Source of the DNA: Eubacterium sp. ER2 | GTDB lineage: Bacteria > Bacillota > Clostridia > Lachnospirales > Lachnospiraceae | Direction of reading: 5' to 3' | Assembly: GCF_000765215.1 (NCBI RefSeq) | Contig: NZ_JPJE01000032.1 | Location: 62,001 to 126,000, forward strand | DNA length: 64,000 bases | Part shown: positions 40,888-49,200 of the stretch, in pieces | Position numbering within the stretch: position 1 is the first letter of the stretch | How the letters are laid out: every line of letters starts with the position of its first letter | Program-made: the position numbers and the translations under genes | The notes under the pieces: generated by a model | The model's database searches: none | What the model was told of the DNA's origin: nothing | The model's input: only the letters and a program-made list of their open reading frames with translations

Positions 40888-43491
40888 TCAATCCGTGGCA
40901 GTCAGTCCTTCCTTCACCCTGGCTGTCAGCTTTCCGTTCTCGTCGTCTATGAGGATCGTGTCGCCGCTTCCCACATTGCCCTCCAGCATCAGCCTTGCGG
41001 CAGTGGTCTCCACATTCTTCTGGAGATATCTCTTCAGCGGCCTTGCACCGTACATGGGCTCGTAGCCGCCCTCCACGATGCGGGCCTTAGCGGCCTCGGT
41101 CAGCTCAATGCTGACCTCCTTCTCCTTCAGACGGCGGTTCACATCTGCCACAAGCAGGTCAATGATGTGGTAAATGTTGTCTCTGGTCAGAGGCTTGAAC
41201 ATGATGATCTCGTCCAGACGGTTCAGGAACTCCGGGCGGAAATGAGCCCGCAGATCCTCTGTCACTGCCTTCTGGCTGGCCTCGCTGATATTGCCATTCT
41301 CGTCAATCCCCTCCAGCAGGTAGGATGATCCGATATTGGAGGTCATAATGAGGATGGTATTCTTGAAGTCCACCGTCCGCCCCTGGGAGTCCGTGATACG
41401 GCCGTCATCCAGCACCTGGAGGAGCACGTTAAAGACATCCGGGTGAGCCTTCTCCACCTCGTCAAAGAGGACTACGGAGTAGGGCTTTCTCCGAACCGCC
41501 TCGGTCAGCTGTCCGCCCTCATCGTACCCCACGTATCCCGGAGGCGCTCCGATGAGCCTGGACACAGAGTATTTCTCCATGTACTCACTCATATCGATGC
41601 GGACCATATTGTTCTCATCGTCAAACAGACTCTGGGCCAGTGCCTTTGCCAGCTCCGTCTTGCCCACGCCTGTGGGGCCAAGGAAGAGGAAGGAGCCGAT
41701 GGGTCTGGTGGGATCCTTGATGCCCGCCTTGGACCGGATGATAGCCTCGGTCACAAGCTCCACGGCCTCGTCCTGGCCTACAACTCTCTTGTGGAGCTCG
41801 TCTGCCAGATGCAGCGTCTTGCTCCTCTCGCTCTCGTTCAGCTTGGCCACCGGGATACCCGTCCATTTGGAGACAATCTTGGCGATCTCGTCCTCCGTCA
41901 CACTCTCGTGCACAAGAGAGAGATCCTCGTCCTTCACCTTCGCCTCCTCGGCCTCCAGCGTCTTCTGAAGCTCAGGCAGCTTACCGTACTGCAGCTCTGC
42001 CGCCTTCTCCAGGTCATAGGACTGCTGCGCCTTCTGGATATCGCCCCGGATCTGCTCGATCTGCTCGCGGAGCTTCTGTACCCGCTCCACGCTTACCTTC
42101 TCGTTGTCCCACTGAGCCTTTCTGGTGGCGAACTCGCTCCTCATCTCTGCCAGCTCCTGCTGCAGATGCTCCAGGCGCTCCTGGCTGAGGCGGTCGTCCT
42201 CCTTCTTGAGGGCTGCCTCCTCGATCTCAAGCTGCATCACCTTCCGGCGAAGCTCATCCAGCTCTGCCGGCATGGAGTCAAGCTCTGTCTTGATCATGGC
42301 GCAGGCCTCATCCACCAGGTCAATGGCCTTGTCCGGCAGGAACCGGTCAGAGATATATCTGTGTGAGAGGGTGGCCGCCGCCACAAGGGCGCCGTCTGTG
42401 ATCTTCACGCCGTGGAAGACCTCATACCTCTCCTTCAATCCACGGAGGATAGAGATAGCATCCTCCACTGTGGGCTCATCCACCATAACCGGCTGGAAAC
42501 GTCTCTCCAGAGCCGCATCCTTCTCTATATACTGTCTGTACTCATCCAGCGTAGTCGCTCCGATGCAGTGGAGCTCGCCCCGCGCCAGCATGGGCTTTAA
42601 CATGTTGCCGGCGTCCATGGCGCCGTCTGTCTTTCCCGCTCCCACGATGGTGTGGAGCTCATCGATAAAGAGGATGATCTTGCCGTCGCTGTTCTTGACT
42701 TCCTCCAGAACAGCCTTCAGACGCTCCTCAAACTCGCCTCTGTATTTTGCGCCGGCCACCAGAGCTCCCATGTCCAGGGAGAAGATAGTCTTGTCCTTCA
42801 GCGTCTCCGGCACATCTCCGCTGACGATCCTCTGGGCCAGGCCCTCCACGACGGCTGTCTTGCCGACGCCGGGCTCACCGATGAGGACCGGATTATTCTT
42901 CGTCTTACGGGACAGGATCCGGACCACGTTGCGGATCTCATTGTCACGCCCAATGACCGGATCCAGCTTCTGCTCTCTGGCTCTGTCCACCAGGTCTGTG
43001 CCGTACTTGTTCAGTGTATCGTAGGTAGCCTCCGGGTTGTCGCTTGTCACCTTCTGGTTTCCTCTCACTGTGGAGAGTGCCTGCAGAAAGCCTTCCCTGG
43101 AAATGCCAAGCTCCCGGAAGAGCTGTTTCATCTCTCTGCTTGGATGCTTCAGAAGAGCCAGGAACAGATGCTCCACAGAGACATACTCATCTCCCATCTG
43201 CTTCATCTCATCCTCAGCGCTTATGAGCGCCTTGTTGAGGTACTGCCCCACATAGGGCTGGCCGCCCTGCACCTTGGGGCGCTTTGCTATGGCCTGCTCC
43301 ACCCGGTCAATGACCAGATTTTTATCCAGGCCCATTTTTTCCATCATCTTTAGGATCAGGCTGTCATCCTGGGTCAGCAGAGCGTAGAGAAGATGCTCCT
43401 GCTCGATCTCCTGGTTGCCATACTCCATTGCTGTCTTTTCGCAGTCCTGGACTGCCTGTAGGGATTTCTGTGTAAATTTATTTATATTCAT
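40888..43491 (-). CDS. clpB: ATP-dependent chaperone ClpB
   Basis: 867-residue Hsp100 disaggregase. Order: Clp N domain (1-145), first AAA+ module with [15 protein letters not shown], the coiled-coil propeller (about 400-520) that marks ClpB rather than ClpC, and the second AAA+ module with [15 protein letters not shown] and a sensor-2 GARPLKR near the end. It works with DnaK to dissolve aggregates. The gene is single, controlled by a CIRCE operator overlapping its promoter, so HrcA repression is expected. Confidence 0.97.
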   Translation of the reverse strand: MNINKFTQKSLQAVQDCEKTAMEYGNQEIEQEHLLYALLTQDDSLILKMMEKMGLDKNLVIDRVEQAIAKRPKVQGGQPYVGQYLNKALISAEDEMKQMGDEYVSVEHLFLALLKHPSREMKQLFRELGISREGFLQALSTVRGNQKVTSDNPEATYDTLNKYGTDLVDRAREQKLDPVIGRDNEIRNVVRILSRKTKNNPVLIGEPGVGKTAVVEGLAQRIVSGDVPETLKDKTIFSLDMGALVAGAKYRGEFEERLKAVLEEVKNSDGKIILFIDELHTIVGAGKTDGAMDAGNMLKPMLARGELHCIGATTLDEYRQYIEKDAALERRFQPVMVDEPTVEDAISILRGLKERYEVFHGVKITDGALVAAATLSHRYISDRFLPDKAIDLVDEACAMIKTELDSMPAELDELRRKVMQLEIEEAALKKEDDRLSQERLEHLQQELAEMRSEFATRKAQWDNEKVSVERVQKLREQIEQIRGDIQKAQQSYDLEKAAELQYGKLPELQKTLEAEEAKVKDEDLSLVHESVTEDEIAKIVSKWTGIPVAKLNESERSKTLHLADELHKRVVGQDEAVELVTEAIIRSKAGIKDPTRPIGSFLFLGPTGVGKTELAKALAQSLFDDENNMVRIDMSEYMEKYSVSRLIGAPPGYVGYDEGGQLTEAVRRKPYSVVLFDEVEKAHPDVFNVLLQVLDDGRITDSQGRTVDFKNTILIMTSNIGSSYLLEGIDENGNISEASQKAVTEDLRAHFRPEFLNRLDEIIMFKPLTRDNIYHIIDLLVADVNRRLKEKEVSIELTEAAKARIVEGGYEPMYGARPLKRYLQKNVETTAARLMLEGNVGSGDTILIDDENGKLTARVKEGLTATD

Positions 43492-43519
43492 AAAGGTCCC
43501 TCCTTGCCTTTCACTGAAA

Positions 43520-43539
43520 AGGTGCCCTCTCAGGCACCT
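43520..43539 (-). promoter_or_regulatory. Hairpin in the clpB leader
   Basis: AGGTGCC, loop TGAGAG, GGCACCT followed by TTTTC in the untranslated leader of clpB. It could be a weak attenuator or an mRNA-stabilising stem. Confidence 0.4.
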
Positions 43540-43559
43540 GGTTTTCCTGTTCTATTAGA

Positions 43560-43588
43560 ACTATAACACTTTTTGTTAGCGCTGTCAA
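43560..43588 (-). promoter_or_regulatory. Promoter of clpB
   Basis: TTGACA at 43588-43583 and TATAGT at 43565-43560, spacer 17. The -35 lies within the CIRCE element. Confidence 0.8.
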
Positions 43589-43602
43589 CACTCGAGTGCT
43601 AT
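43576..43602. promoter_or_regulatory. CIRCE operator of clpB (HrcA site)
   Basis: TTAGCGCTG, nine bases, GAGTGCTAT: the CIRCE layout TTAGCACTC-N9-GAGTGCTAA with three changed bases. It covers the -35 hexamer, so bound HrcA would block polymerase directly. Confidence 0.85.
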
Positions 43603-43642
43603 TTTCTGAATTTTTTCAATCTTCCGGTTAGCAAATTAGGAT

Positions 43643-43894
43643 TTAAACACCAAATCCATTTGTTAATCCGATAAAAACTAAAATCATCCCTGCTATTCGT
43701 ATTCCCTTTTTCACTTTGTCTTGTTCTAAATCTGTTATATTTATAGGATATACAGGGTTAATGAAAAAAAGAAAACCTGTAAAAGCCCACGCAAGATTAT
43801 AGTACATATCCTTAGTGAACCATAAAGAACTTATAAATCCCATAATAATTAAAATCATAGAAACGATTATTTGCGTCCGGAAATTTATTCTCAT
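43643..43894 (-). CDS. Small membrane protein in an AT-rich patch
   Basis: 83 residues with two to three hydrophobic segments (IIVSMILIIMGFISSLWF, AWAFTGFLFFINPVYPI, GIRIAGMILVFIGLTNGF). GGAG lies nine bases before the ATG. Base composition is far more AT-rich than the flanking clpB and peptidase genes, suggesting transfer. No family recognised. Confidence 0.65.
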   Translation of the reverse strand: MRINFRTQIIVSMILIIMGFISSLWFTKDMYYNLAWAFTGFLFFINPVYPINITDLEQDKVKKGIRIAGMILVFIGLTNGFGV

Positions 43895-43925
43895 TTTCGA
43901 CAGCTCCAGACATTAGGAATTGTAC

Positions 43926-44096
43926 TTATTGATCATTTTTTAAATGTGTAGTTGACAAAAGTAAAAATGAAATACCTAATAATAAAAATGTTATTGCCGG
44001 GGCAGTATTCTTATCCATAAAATTCATTATTGCCACTATAAAGAAACATATTGAAGCAAACAAAAAACATATAAACCTGATTTTCTCTTTTTCCAT
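43926..44096 (-). CDS. Very small membrane protein (56 residues)
   Basis: ATG at 44096 preceded by AGAGG, stop TAA at 43928-43926. Begins MEKEKIRFICFLFASICFF and has two hydrophobic helices separated by NFMDKNTAPA, with a polar end (HLKNDQ). It lies 31 bases upstream of the 83-residue gene on the same strand and shares its AT-rich composition, so the pair probably moved together. Confidence 0.55.
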   Translation of the reverse strand: MEKEKIRFICFLFASICFFIVAIMNFMDKNTAPAITFLLLGISFLLLSTTHLKNDQ

Positions 44097-44203
44097 AATT
44101 TTTTAACCTCTTTAACTTCCACGTTCTCAATCTATTTACCCTATTATAACACCCTGAATATTCCCCTGTCATTCTGTTTCTCGCTCATACGGTAAAGCCA
44201 TAG

Positions 44204-44236
44204 AAAAAGGGAGCGGAACATCCTCTGTCCGCTCCC
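44204..44236 (-). terminator. Terminator of the C39-like peptidase gene
   Basis: GGGAGCGGA, a ten-base loop, TCCGCTCCC and five T on the minus strand, 18 bases after the stop codon. It closes the long unit that begins near 51.95 kb. Confidence 0.9.
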
Positions 44237-44254
44237 TTTCAGATAATTTTTCCC

Positions 44255-45166
44255 TCATGCCCTGGAGACCGTCCACATCTCCTTGATCTGGTCGGAGATG
44301 TCGCTGTAGTTCCAGGTCTTCTCTGTGTTGCTGATGCTGAAGGGGTCGTTGACCGTCACCTGGCCGTTCTCATAGCTGGTGAGCACGATGAAATGTCCCC
44401 CGTCCGTGAAATCTCCCGGCAGCATGCTGCAGATCACCGGGTTACCTGCCTGCAGCTGGGCGGCGAGGGTGCCCTCGTCCATCATTCCCTCCCGGCAGTT
44501 CAGCCCCCACTGGCGGGCCGCGCTGTCAAGGAAGGCCCAGTAGGTATTGTTCTCCTCGTCGATGAAGCCGTTCTCCTCACTGTACCTCGCAAGCCGGTAG
44601 GGAGTGGCCGTCGTGTCCCCGGTGAGTCCTACAATGACCATGGACATGCAGGTCGGGCCGCATCCGCTGGAGGCGATGGTGCTGGTGCCGTAGGAGCTGT
44701 AGCCCCACCGTTCGTCCCACTGGAGATAGTGGGGAATGGTTCCGGTCCCTGTGGAGGCCTCCACCGTCTCCGGCACAGGCTTGTCCTTGTTCTCAGCATA
44801 GTCCCGCACAAAATCCAGGGTCTCCTCGTTCTGGTCGATAAGGCCGATGATCTCCTCCGGGCAGCCCTCCTCTCTGGCCTGCTCCTTGACTTCGGCGATC
44901 TCCCGGGCCTTCTCCTCCTCAGGCGTCAGCTCCTCCTCCTCCCGGGCTTTCTCTTCCTGGCGCTCTTCCTCCCTCTGCTGCGCCGCCTCCCGGGCCTTCT
45001 CCTGGGAGGCATGGTGCATGGCAAAGCCCCCCGCAATGCCCACCGCCAAAATCAGGACAGCTGTCCCCAGTATCAGTCTCTGTGTTTTCCTTCTTTCCCT
45101 CTGTTCCTTTATCCCTTTGCTGCCATCTGCAGACCTTTGATTTTTGTCTTTTCTGCTATGTATCAT
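44255..45166 (-). CDS. Membrane-anchored C39-like peptidase
   Basis: 303 residues. A basic N-terminus precedes a membrane helix (about residues 30-50), then a charged helical stretch rich in E, K and R (55-105), and a C39-like papain-fold domain from about 145. That domain has IPHYLQWDERWG, the catalytic cysteine in ASSGCGPTCMSMVIVGLTG and the histidine in FTDGGHFIVLTSYENGQVTVNDP. Extracellular peptidase, amidase or inactive relatives are all possible. It is last in the run after the lspA-like gene, 24 bases away. Confidence 0.85.
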   Translation of the reverse strand: MIHSRKDKNQRSADGSKGIKEQRERRKTQRLILGTAVLILAVGIAGGFAMHHASQEKAREAAQQREEERQEEKAREEEELTPEEEKAREIAEVKEQAREEGCPEEIIGLIDQNEETLDFVRDYAENKDKPVPETVEASTGTGTIPHYLQWDERWGYSSYGTSTIASSGCGPTCMSMVIVGLTGDTTATPYRLARYSEENGFIDEENNTYWAFLDSAARQWGLNCREGMMDEGTLAAQLQAGNPVICSMLPGDFTDGGHFIVLTSYENGQVTVNDPFSISNTEKTWNYSDISDQIKEMWTVSRA

Positions 45167-45190
45167 GTCTGTCTTCCTCTTCTGCTATGG

Positions 45191-45640
45191 TTATTTTCTT
45201 CTGGACAAAGCCGCCAGCAGAGCGCCTGCGGCAATGCATACATCCCCCAGATTAAAGGTCAGTCTGGAAAGTCTCTTCCATCTGCTCTTAACGGCAAGAT
45301 AGTCCACTACCTTTCCCCGCATGATGCGGTCGTAAAGATTGCTGAGGGCTCCCCCTGTGAGGAGCATCATCCCTGTCTTCTCCGCTGTGTGTCCCTTCTT
45401 CCTCAGGAGAAATACATCCCGCACAAGAAGGACAGCTCCCAGCCAGGCTGAGAGCTTTGTCACAAACTGCGGAGATTTTTCCAGCAAATTAAAGGCAGCG
45501 CCCCGGTTGTAGACTCTGCGCAGGACCAGGCGGCCGCCGGCCAGCTCCCGGTCCTCTCCCTCGGTCACATTGTCCAGGACATACTGCTTGATCCCAAGAT
45601 CCAGCGCCGCAGACGCGGCCGCAATGGTACAAAATATCAT
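45191..45640 (-). CDS. lspA: Signal peptidase II family protein
   Basis: 149 residues, four hydrophobic helices. Family motifs: RRVYNRGAAFNLLE, GGALSNLYDRIMRGKVVDYL (first aspartate) and RLTFNLGDVCIAAGALL (second aspartate), the aspartic pair that cuts lipoprotein signal peptides in the membrane. The ATG follows directly on the stop of the coiled-coil gene. It may be the main LspA or a second copy; the N-terminal half is somewhat diverged. Confidence 0.85.
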   Translation of the reverse strand: MIFCTIAAASAALDLGIKQYVLDNVTEGEDRELAGGRLVLRRVYNRGAAFNLLEKSPQFVTKLSAWLGAVLLVRDVFLLRKKGHTAEKTGMMLLTGGALSNLYDRIMRGKVVDYLAVKSRWKRLSRLTFNLGDVCIAAGALLAALSRRK

Positions 45641-45931
45641 CTACATTTCCTCTTTAATGCGCACGATCTGCTCCTCGTACTTTTCGATCTGCTCATCTCT
45701 CTTTTCAATGGCCTCGCAGAGGGCGATCATATCCATATCCTGTATCTCATTTTTCGTGAATTTCTCATAGATGGATTTTCCAATATCCACGAAATCCCGC
45801 TGGTTTCCTCTCTTCAAAAAGCGGATCTCGCTTTTTAATTTCTGTACTTCTATGGTGTCTCCTGCTTTCCTGCTCAGGTCGCTCGCCGCATCTGCCACTT
45901 TTTTGCCGAATTCATCAAAAAAATCTGCCAT
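45641..45931 (-). CDS. Coiled-coil protein of unknown function
   Basis: 96 residues, almost entirely helical: MADFFDEFGKKVADAASDLSRKAGDTIEVQKLKSEI then a long charged helix ending EQIVRIKEEM. No membrane segment. It resembles small cytosolic proteins that often sit near zinc-ribbon proteins in Clostridia, but no function is known. It is tightly packed between the subtilase gene (19 bases) and lspA (adjacent). Confidence 0.75.
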   Translation of the reverse strand: MADFFDEFGKKVADAASDLSRKAGDTIEVQKLKSEIRFLKRGNQRDFVDIGKSIYEKFTKNEIQDMDMIALCEAIEKRDEQIEKYEEQIVRIKEEM

Positions 45932-45950
45932 ATCTCATCTCTCCTTTGCC

Positions 45951-47657
45951 TCAGATCTGTCTTAACCGGTCCAATGTTCTGTACAGATCCAGAGTCCCGT
46001 ATCCCCACTCTCTGTTGGGATAGTCCTCCCCTGGTCTCTGACGCGCCCCCAGGATCAGAAGATTTTTCAGCTGAAGGGTGTCCGCCCCTCTGCTGCCTGT
46101 GTAGTACAGGATCCACTCCATCAGGAGCGCCGCAGCTCCGGCCGTGATGGCCGCCGCCCCGCTGGAGCCGGACCGGACAGTAAACCTGCCGCCCGGCAGC
46201 GCTCCCTTCACGTCCACTCCGGGGGCTGCCAGATCCGGTTTTATCTTGTCAGTTCTAGTATATCCTCTGCCGGAATGAATATCAACACTATTCTCCCGTC
46301 CATTGTAGAAGGCCGCCGTGATAGCGGATCGCACTGCTGCCGGAGACGTCAGGGTGACATCCGGATTGGACCGCAGGAAGTAGACCTCTCCGTCCAGGAA
46401 CTCCTGCACCGGGAGCCACATGTGGAAGGCGCCTCCCGCCAGCTGCACCGGCTCCACCAGAATCTTCCAGATCCCAGGAGCCGGCGCGCCAAACCGCATA
46501 AAAATGAGCTGGGAATCGTTCCGCTCCACAAGAAGGCGGTAGTCCACGGTCACGAGAGTCCCCTCAAAGACAAACCGGAACTGGGAGCTGCCTCCCTGGA
46601 TGATGGGAATTCTCTCCCTCACCTCCCCGGAGGGTGATACAAGAGACACGGTGAGGATATTGGGGATATCTGTCCACAGCTCCGTGACAAATCCCCGCAC
46701 ATTCTCCCCCACCCGGATCTCCACCTCCTCCCGGTCCTCCCCGCTCTCCAGGGCGCCGTAAAAGTGATGTCTCTGTGAGGCCTCATTGCCGGTTCCCACC
46801 ACCACGCCCTTATTGAGGCTGTTAGAATAGTATTCCAGCATCACAGCCAGTGGAGTGGTGCCGTTGTGTCCGCCCAGGGAGCTGCCAAGGGCAACGCACA
46901 GGATCAGCGGCAGTCCCTTCCTCTCCGCCAGGTCCACCAGGTACTGGATGCCCAGCATAATATCATTTTCCTGGTAGCAGGCCGCATTTTCCGCTATATA
47001 GTAGAAATCCCGCAGATACTGCTTTGCCTCCTTCAGCTTGACGGCGGCGATGACAGCCTCGGGGGCCGCTCCCAGGAACTGGTTCTCCTCGTCCGCGCTC
47101 CCCGCCGCCAGGCTGGCCACGTAGGTGCCATGCCCGCTCTCGTCCCGGCTGGGCACAACGGAAAAAGGATCCTCCGCCGCCAGCGCCCGGTCGATCTCCT
47201 CCCTCGTGTACTCGCTGCCGTACAGGAAACCGTCGGGCATCGGGCCGTCCTGCAGGGTCTGATCCCAGATTGCCTCGATCCGCGTTCTGCCATCCAGCCC
47301 CCGGAACACAGAGTGGGTATAGTCAATACCGGTATCTACGAATCCGATCATCACATTTTCCCCCATCAGCTCCAGGGTGGGATAGCTCTGCACCGGGGTG
47401 ATGCCCGCCTGCCCCATGGCCTCCATGTCCAGAAGGGTGTAGCACCTGGGAATAGAGCTGTAGGTAAAGCTGCCGAAATTCAGGGGCTCTGCCAGCACCT
47501 GCTCCACATAGACCACATCGTATCCGGCCCGGGTCCCCTGACGGCAGAGCTGCTCCTCAGGCACGGTAAACCCGATCCTGCTGCCCCCGGACTGAATAAT
47601 AAAATCCCTGTACTCCTCCGACAGGATCCTCTGACGGCAGAGCTGTCTTTCCGCCAT
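45951..47657 (-). CDS. Subtilisin-like S8 peptidase (Csp-like)
   Basis: 568 residues without a signal peptide. The triad appears intact: D108 in GFVDTGIDY, H176 in DESGHGTYVASLAAG and S499 in RSGSSGAAAITAG. A 100-plus residue insert between H and S carries the jellyroll-type region (RGFVTELWTDIPNIL to QEFLDGEVYFL) known from CspA/B/C germination proteases of Clostridia. A short N-terminal prosegment precedes the core. Csp proteases activate the cortex enzyme SleC in spores; this one could be that or an intracellular paralog. Its ribosome-binding site lies in a hairpin. Confidence 0.88.
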   Translation of the reverse strand: MAERQLCRQRILSEEYRDFIIQSGGSRIGFTVPEEQLCRQGTRAGYDVVYVEQVLAEPLNFGSFTYSSIPRCYTLLDMEAMGQAGITPVQSYPTLELMGENVMIGFVDTGIDYTHSVFRGLDGRTRIEAIWDQTLQDGPMPDGFLYGSEYTREEIDRALAAEDPFSVVPSRDESGHGTYVASLAAGSADEENQFLGAAPEAVIAAVKLKEAKQYLRDFYYIAENAACYQENDIMLGIQYLVDLAERKGLPLILCVALGSSLGGHNGTTPLAVMLEYYSNSLNKGVVVGTGNEASQRHHFYGALESGEDREEVEIRVGENVRGFVTELWTDIPNILTVSLVSPSGEVRERIPIIQGGSSQFRFVFEGTLVTVDYRLLVERNDSQLIFMRFGAPAPGIWKILVEPVQLAGGAFHMWLPVQEFLDGEVYFLRSNPDVTLTSPAAVRSAITAAFYNGRENSVDIHSGRGYTRTDKIKPDLAAPGVDVKGALPGGRFTVRSGSSGAAAITAGAAALLMEWILYYTGSRGADTLQLKNLLILGARQRPGEDYPNREWGYGTLDLYRTLDRLRQI

Positions 47658-47665
47658 ATAGAAAA

Positions 47666-47701
47666 CACCTCATATACTTTTTGTATTCAGTATATGAGGT
47701 G
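47666..47701 (-). promoter_or_regulatory. 13-bp hairpin covering the subtilase ribosome-binding site
   Basis: CACCTCATATACT, a ten-base loop and the exact complement AGTATATGAGGTG, followed by TTTTC and the start region. The GAGGTG in the 3' arm is the only ribosome-binding site candidate for the ATG at 47657. In the RNA the site would be fully paired. The same stem plus TTTT could also act as a weak terminator after clpX. Confidence 0.65.
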
Positions 47702-47721
47702 AAAATCACTCTATGACGGTT

Positions 47722-49149
47722 TTAGCCCTCCAGTCGCATGGGCTCCTGTCCCCGCAGGGTGATGACGGGCCCTCCGGTGCCCTCTATGTAGCTCTCGGTG
47801 ATAGTCACCTGTCCGATGCTGTCATCCTTGGGGATCTCGTACATGATATCCAGCATAAAGTCCTCGATAATGGCCCGCAGAGCCCTGGCTCCCGTATCCT
47901 TCTTCATGGCCTTTCTGGCGATGGCCCGGAGCGCTCCCTCGTCAAAATCAAGCTTCACTTCATCCAGGGCCAGCAGCTTCTGGTACTGCTTGAGGATGGC
48001 GTTCTTTGGCTCCTTCAGTATCTTGACCAGCATATCCTCATCCAGCCCCTGAAGGGTACAGATGATGGGGAGACGTCCCAGGAACTCAGGGATCATTCCA
48101 AAGGTCCGCAGATCCTCGGTGGACACCTTTGACAGAAGCTCCTTGTCATTGTCGTATTTGTCCTTCAGGTCCGCGTTAAAGCCGATGGAGGACTGCTTGG
48201 TCAGTCTCTCCTTGATGATGCCCTCCAGATCCGGGAAGGCGCCGCCGCAGATAAAGAGGATGTTCCTCGTGTTGACTGTAGTCAGGGGCACCATGGCGTT
48301 CTTGCTGTTGGCGCCCACCGGCACCTCCACCTCGCTGCCCTCCAGGAGCTTGAGCATTCCCTGCTGCACGGACTCGCCGCTCACGTCTCTCTGGTTCGTG
48401 TTTTTCTTTTTGGCGATCTTGTCGATCTCATCGATAAAGATGATGCCCTGCTCTGCCTTCTCCACATCGTTGTCCGCGGCCGCCAGAAGCTTTGACACAA
48501 CGCTCTCAATGTCGTCCCCAATGTAGCCCGCCTCGGTGAGGGAGGTGGCGTCCGTGATGGCCAGAGGCACATCCAGAAGCCGGGCCAGTGTCTTCACCAT
48601 GTAGGTCTTTCCTGATCCCGTAGGTCCGATCATGAGAATGTTGGACTTCTCAATCTCTATGTCGTCCATGGTGTCTGTGGCCACCCTCTTGTAGTGGTTG
48701 TAGACCGCCACGGAGATTACCTTTTTCGCATACTCCTGTCCCACCACATACTCATCCAGCCTGGCCTTGATCTTGTGGGGCGCGGGAATGTGGTTGATGT
48801 CTATGAGGGGCTTCTTCTCCTCCCCCTCCTTTTTCTTCTTCACCTTCTGCTGGCGCGGAGCCGCGTTCTCCAGGTCTGACATGTTGAAGATCTGAACGCC
48901 CGGAATATTCATCAGCTTGCTGTAATCGATCTGCCCGCTTGTCATGGCGTCAAAGCTCTTCTGCATGCAGTCCGGGCAGACAGAGATGTTGTTGGGCAGG
49001 TCGATGAGCTTTCCCGTCACGCTCTCGGGCCTGTGGCAGATAAAGCAGAACTTCTCGTACCCGTCGTCCTTCTTGTCCTCCACATGTACGTCCCTGTCTT
49101 CTACCTTCTCTATTTCGTTTTCATTTCTGTTGTTCTCGTTCTCTGACAT
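47722..49149 (-). CDS. clpX: ATP-dependent protease ATP-binding subunit ClpX
   Basis: 475 residues, slightly long because of an acidic N-terminal extension (residues 1-30). Zinc-binding domain CFICHRP ... CPDCMQ (Cys4), AAA+ core with GPTGSGKTYMVKTLA, Walker B IIFIDEID and sensor motifs, plus the IGF loop region LTKQSSIGFNADL that contacts ClpP. Unfolds substrates for ClpP. No clpP or tig is adjacent. It lies 51 bases after ligA on the same strand. Confidence 0.97.
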   Translation of the reverse strand: MSENENNRNENEIEKVEDRDVHVEDKKDDGYEKFCFICHRPESVTGKLIDLPNNISVCPDCMQKSFDAMTSGQIDYSKLMNIPGVQIFNMSDLENAAPRQQKVKKKKEGEEKKPLIDINHIPAPHKIKARLDEYVVGQEYAKKVISVAVYNHYKRVATDTMDDIEIEKSNILMIGPTGSGKTYMVKTLARLLDVPLAITDATSLTEAGYIGDDIESVVSKLLAAADNDVEKAEQGIIFIDEIDKIAKKKNTNQRDVSGESVQQGMLKLLEGSEVEVPVGANSKNAMVPLTTVNTRNILFICGGAFPDLEGIIKERLTKQSSIGFNADLKDKYDNDKELLSKVSTEDLRTFGMIPEFLGRLPIICTLQGLDEDMLVKILKEPKNAILKQYQKLLALDEVKLDFDEGALRAIARKAMKKDTGARALRAIIEDFMLDIMYEIPKDDSIGQVTITESYIEGTGGPVITLRGQEPMRLEG

Positions 49150-49200
49150 GTTACATCCTTTCTATATACAGTGCCGGATCCAATATCCGGGCATCATCCC

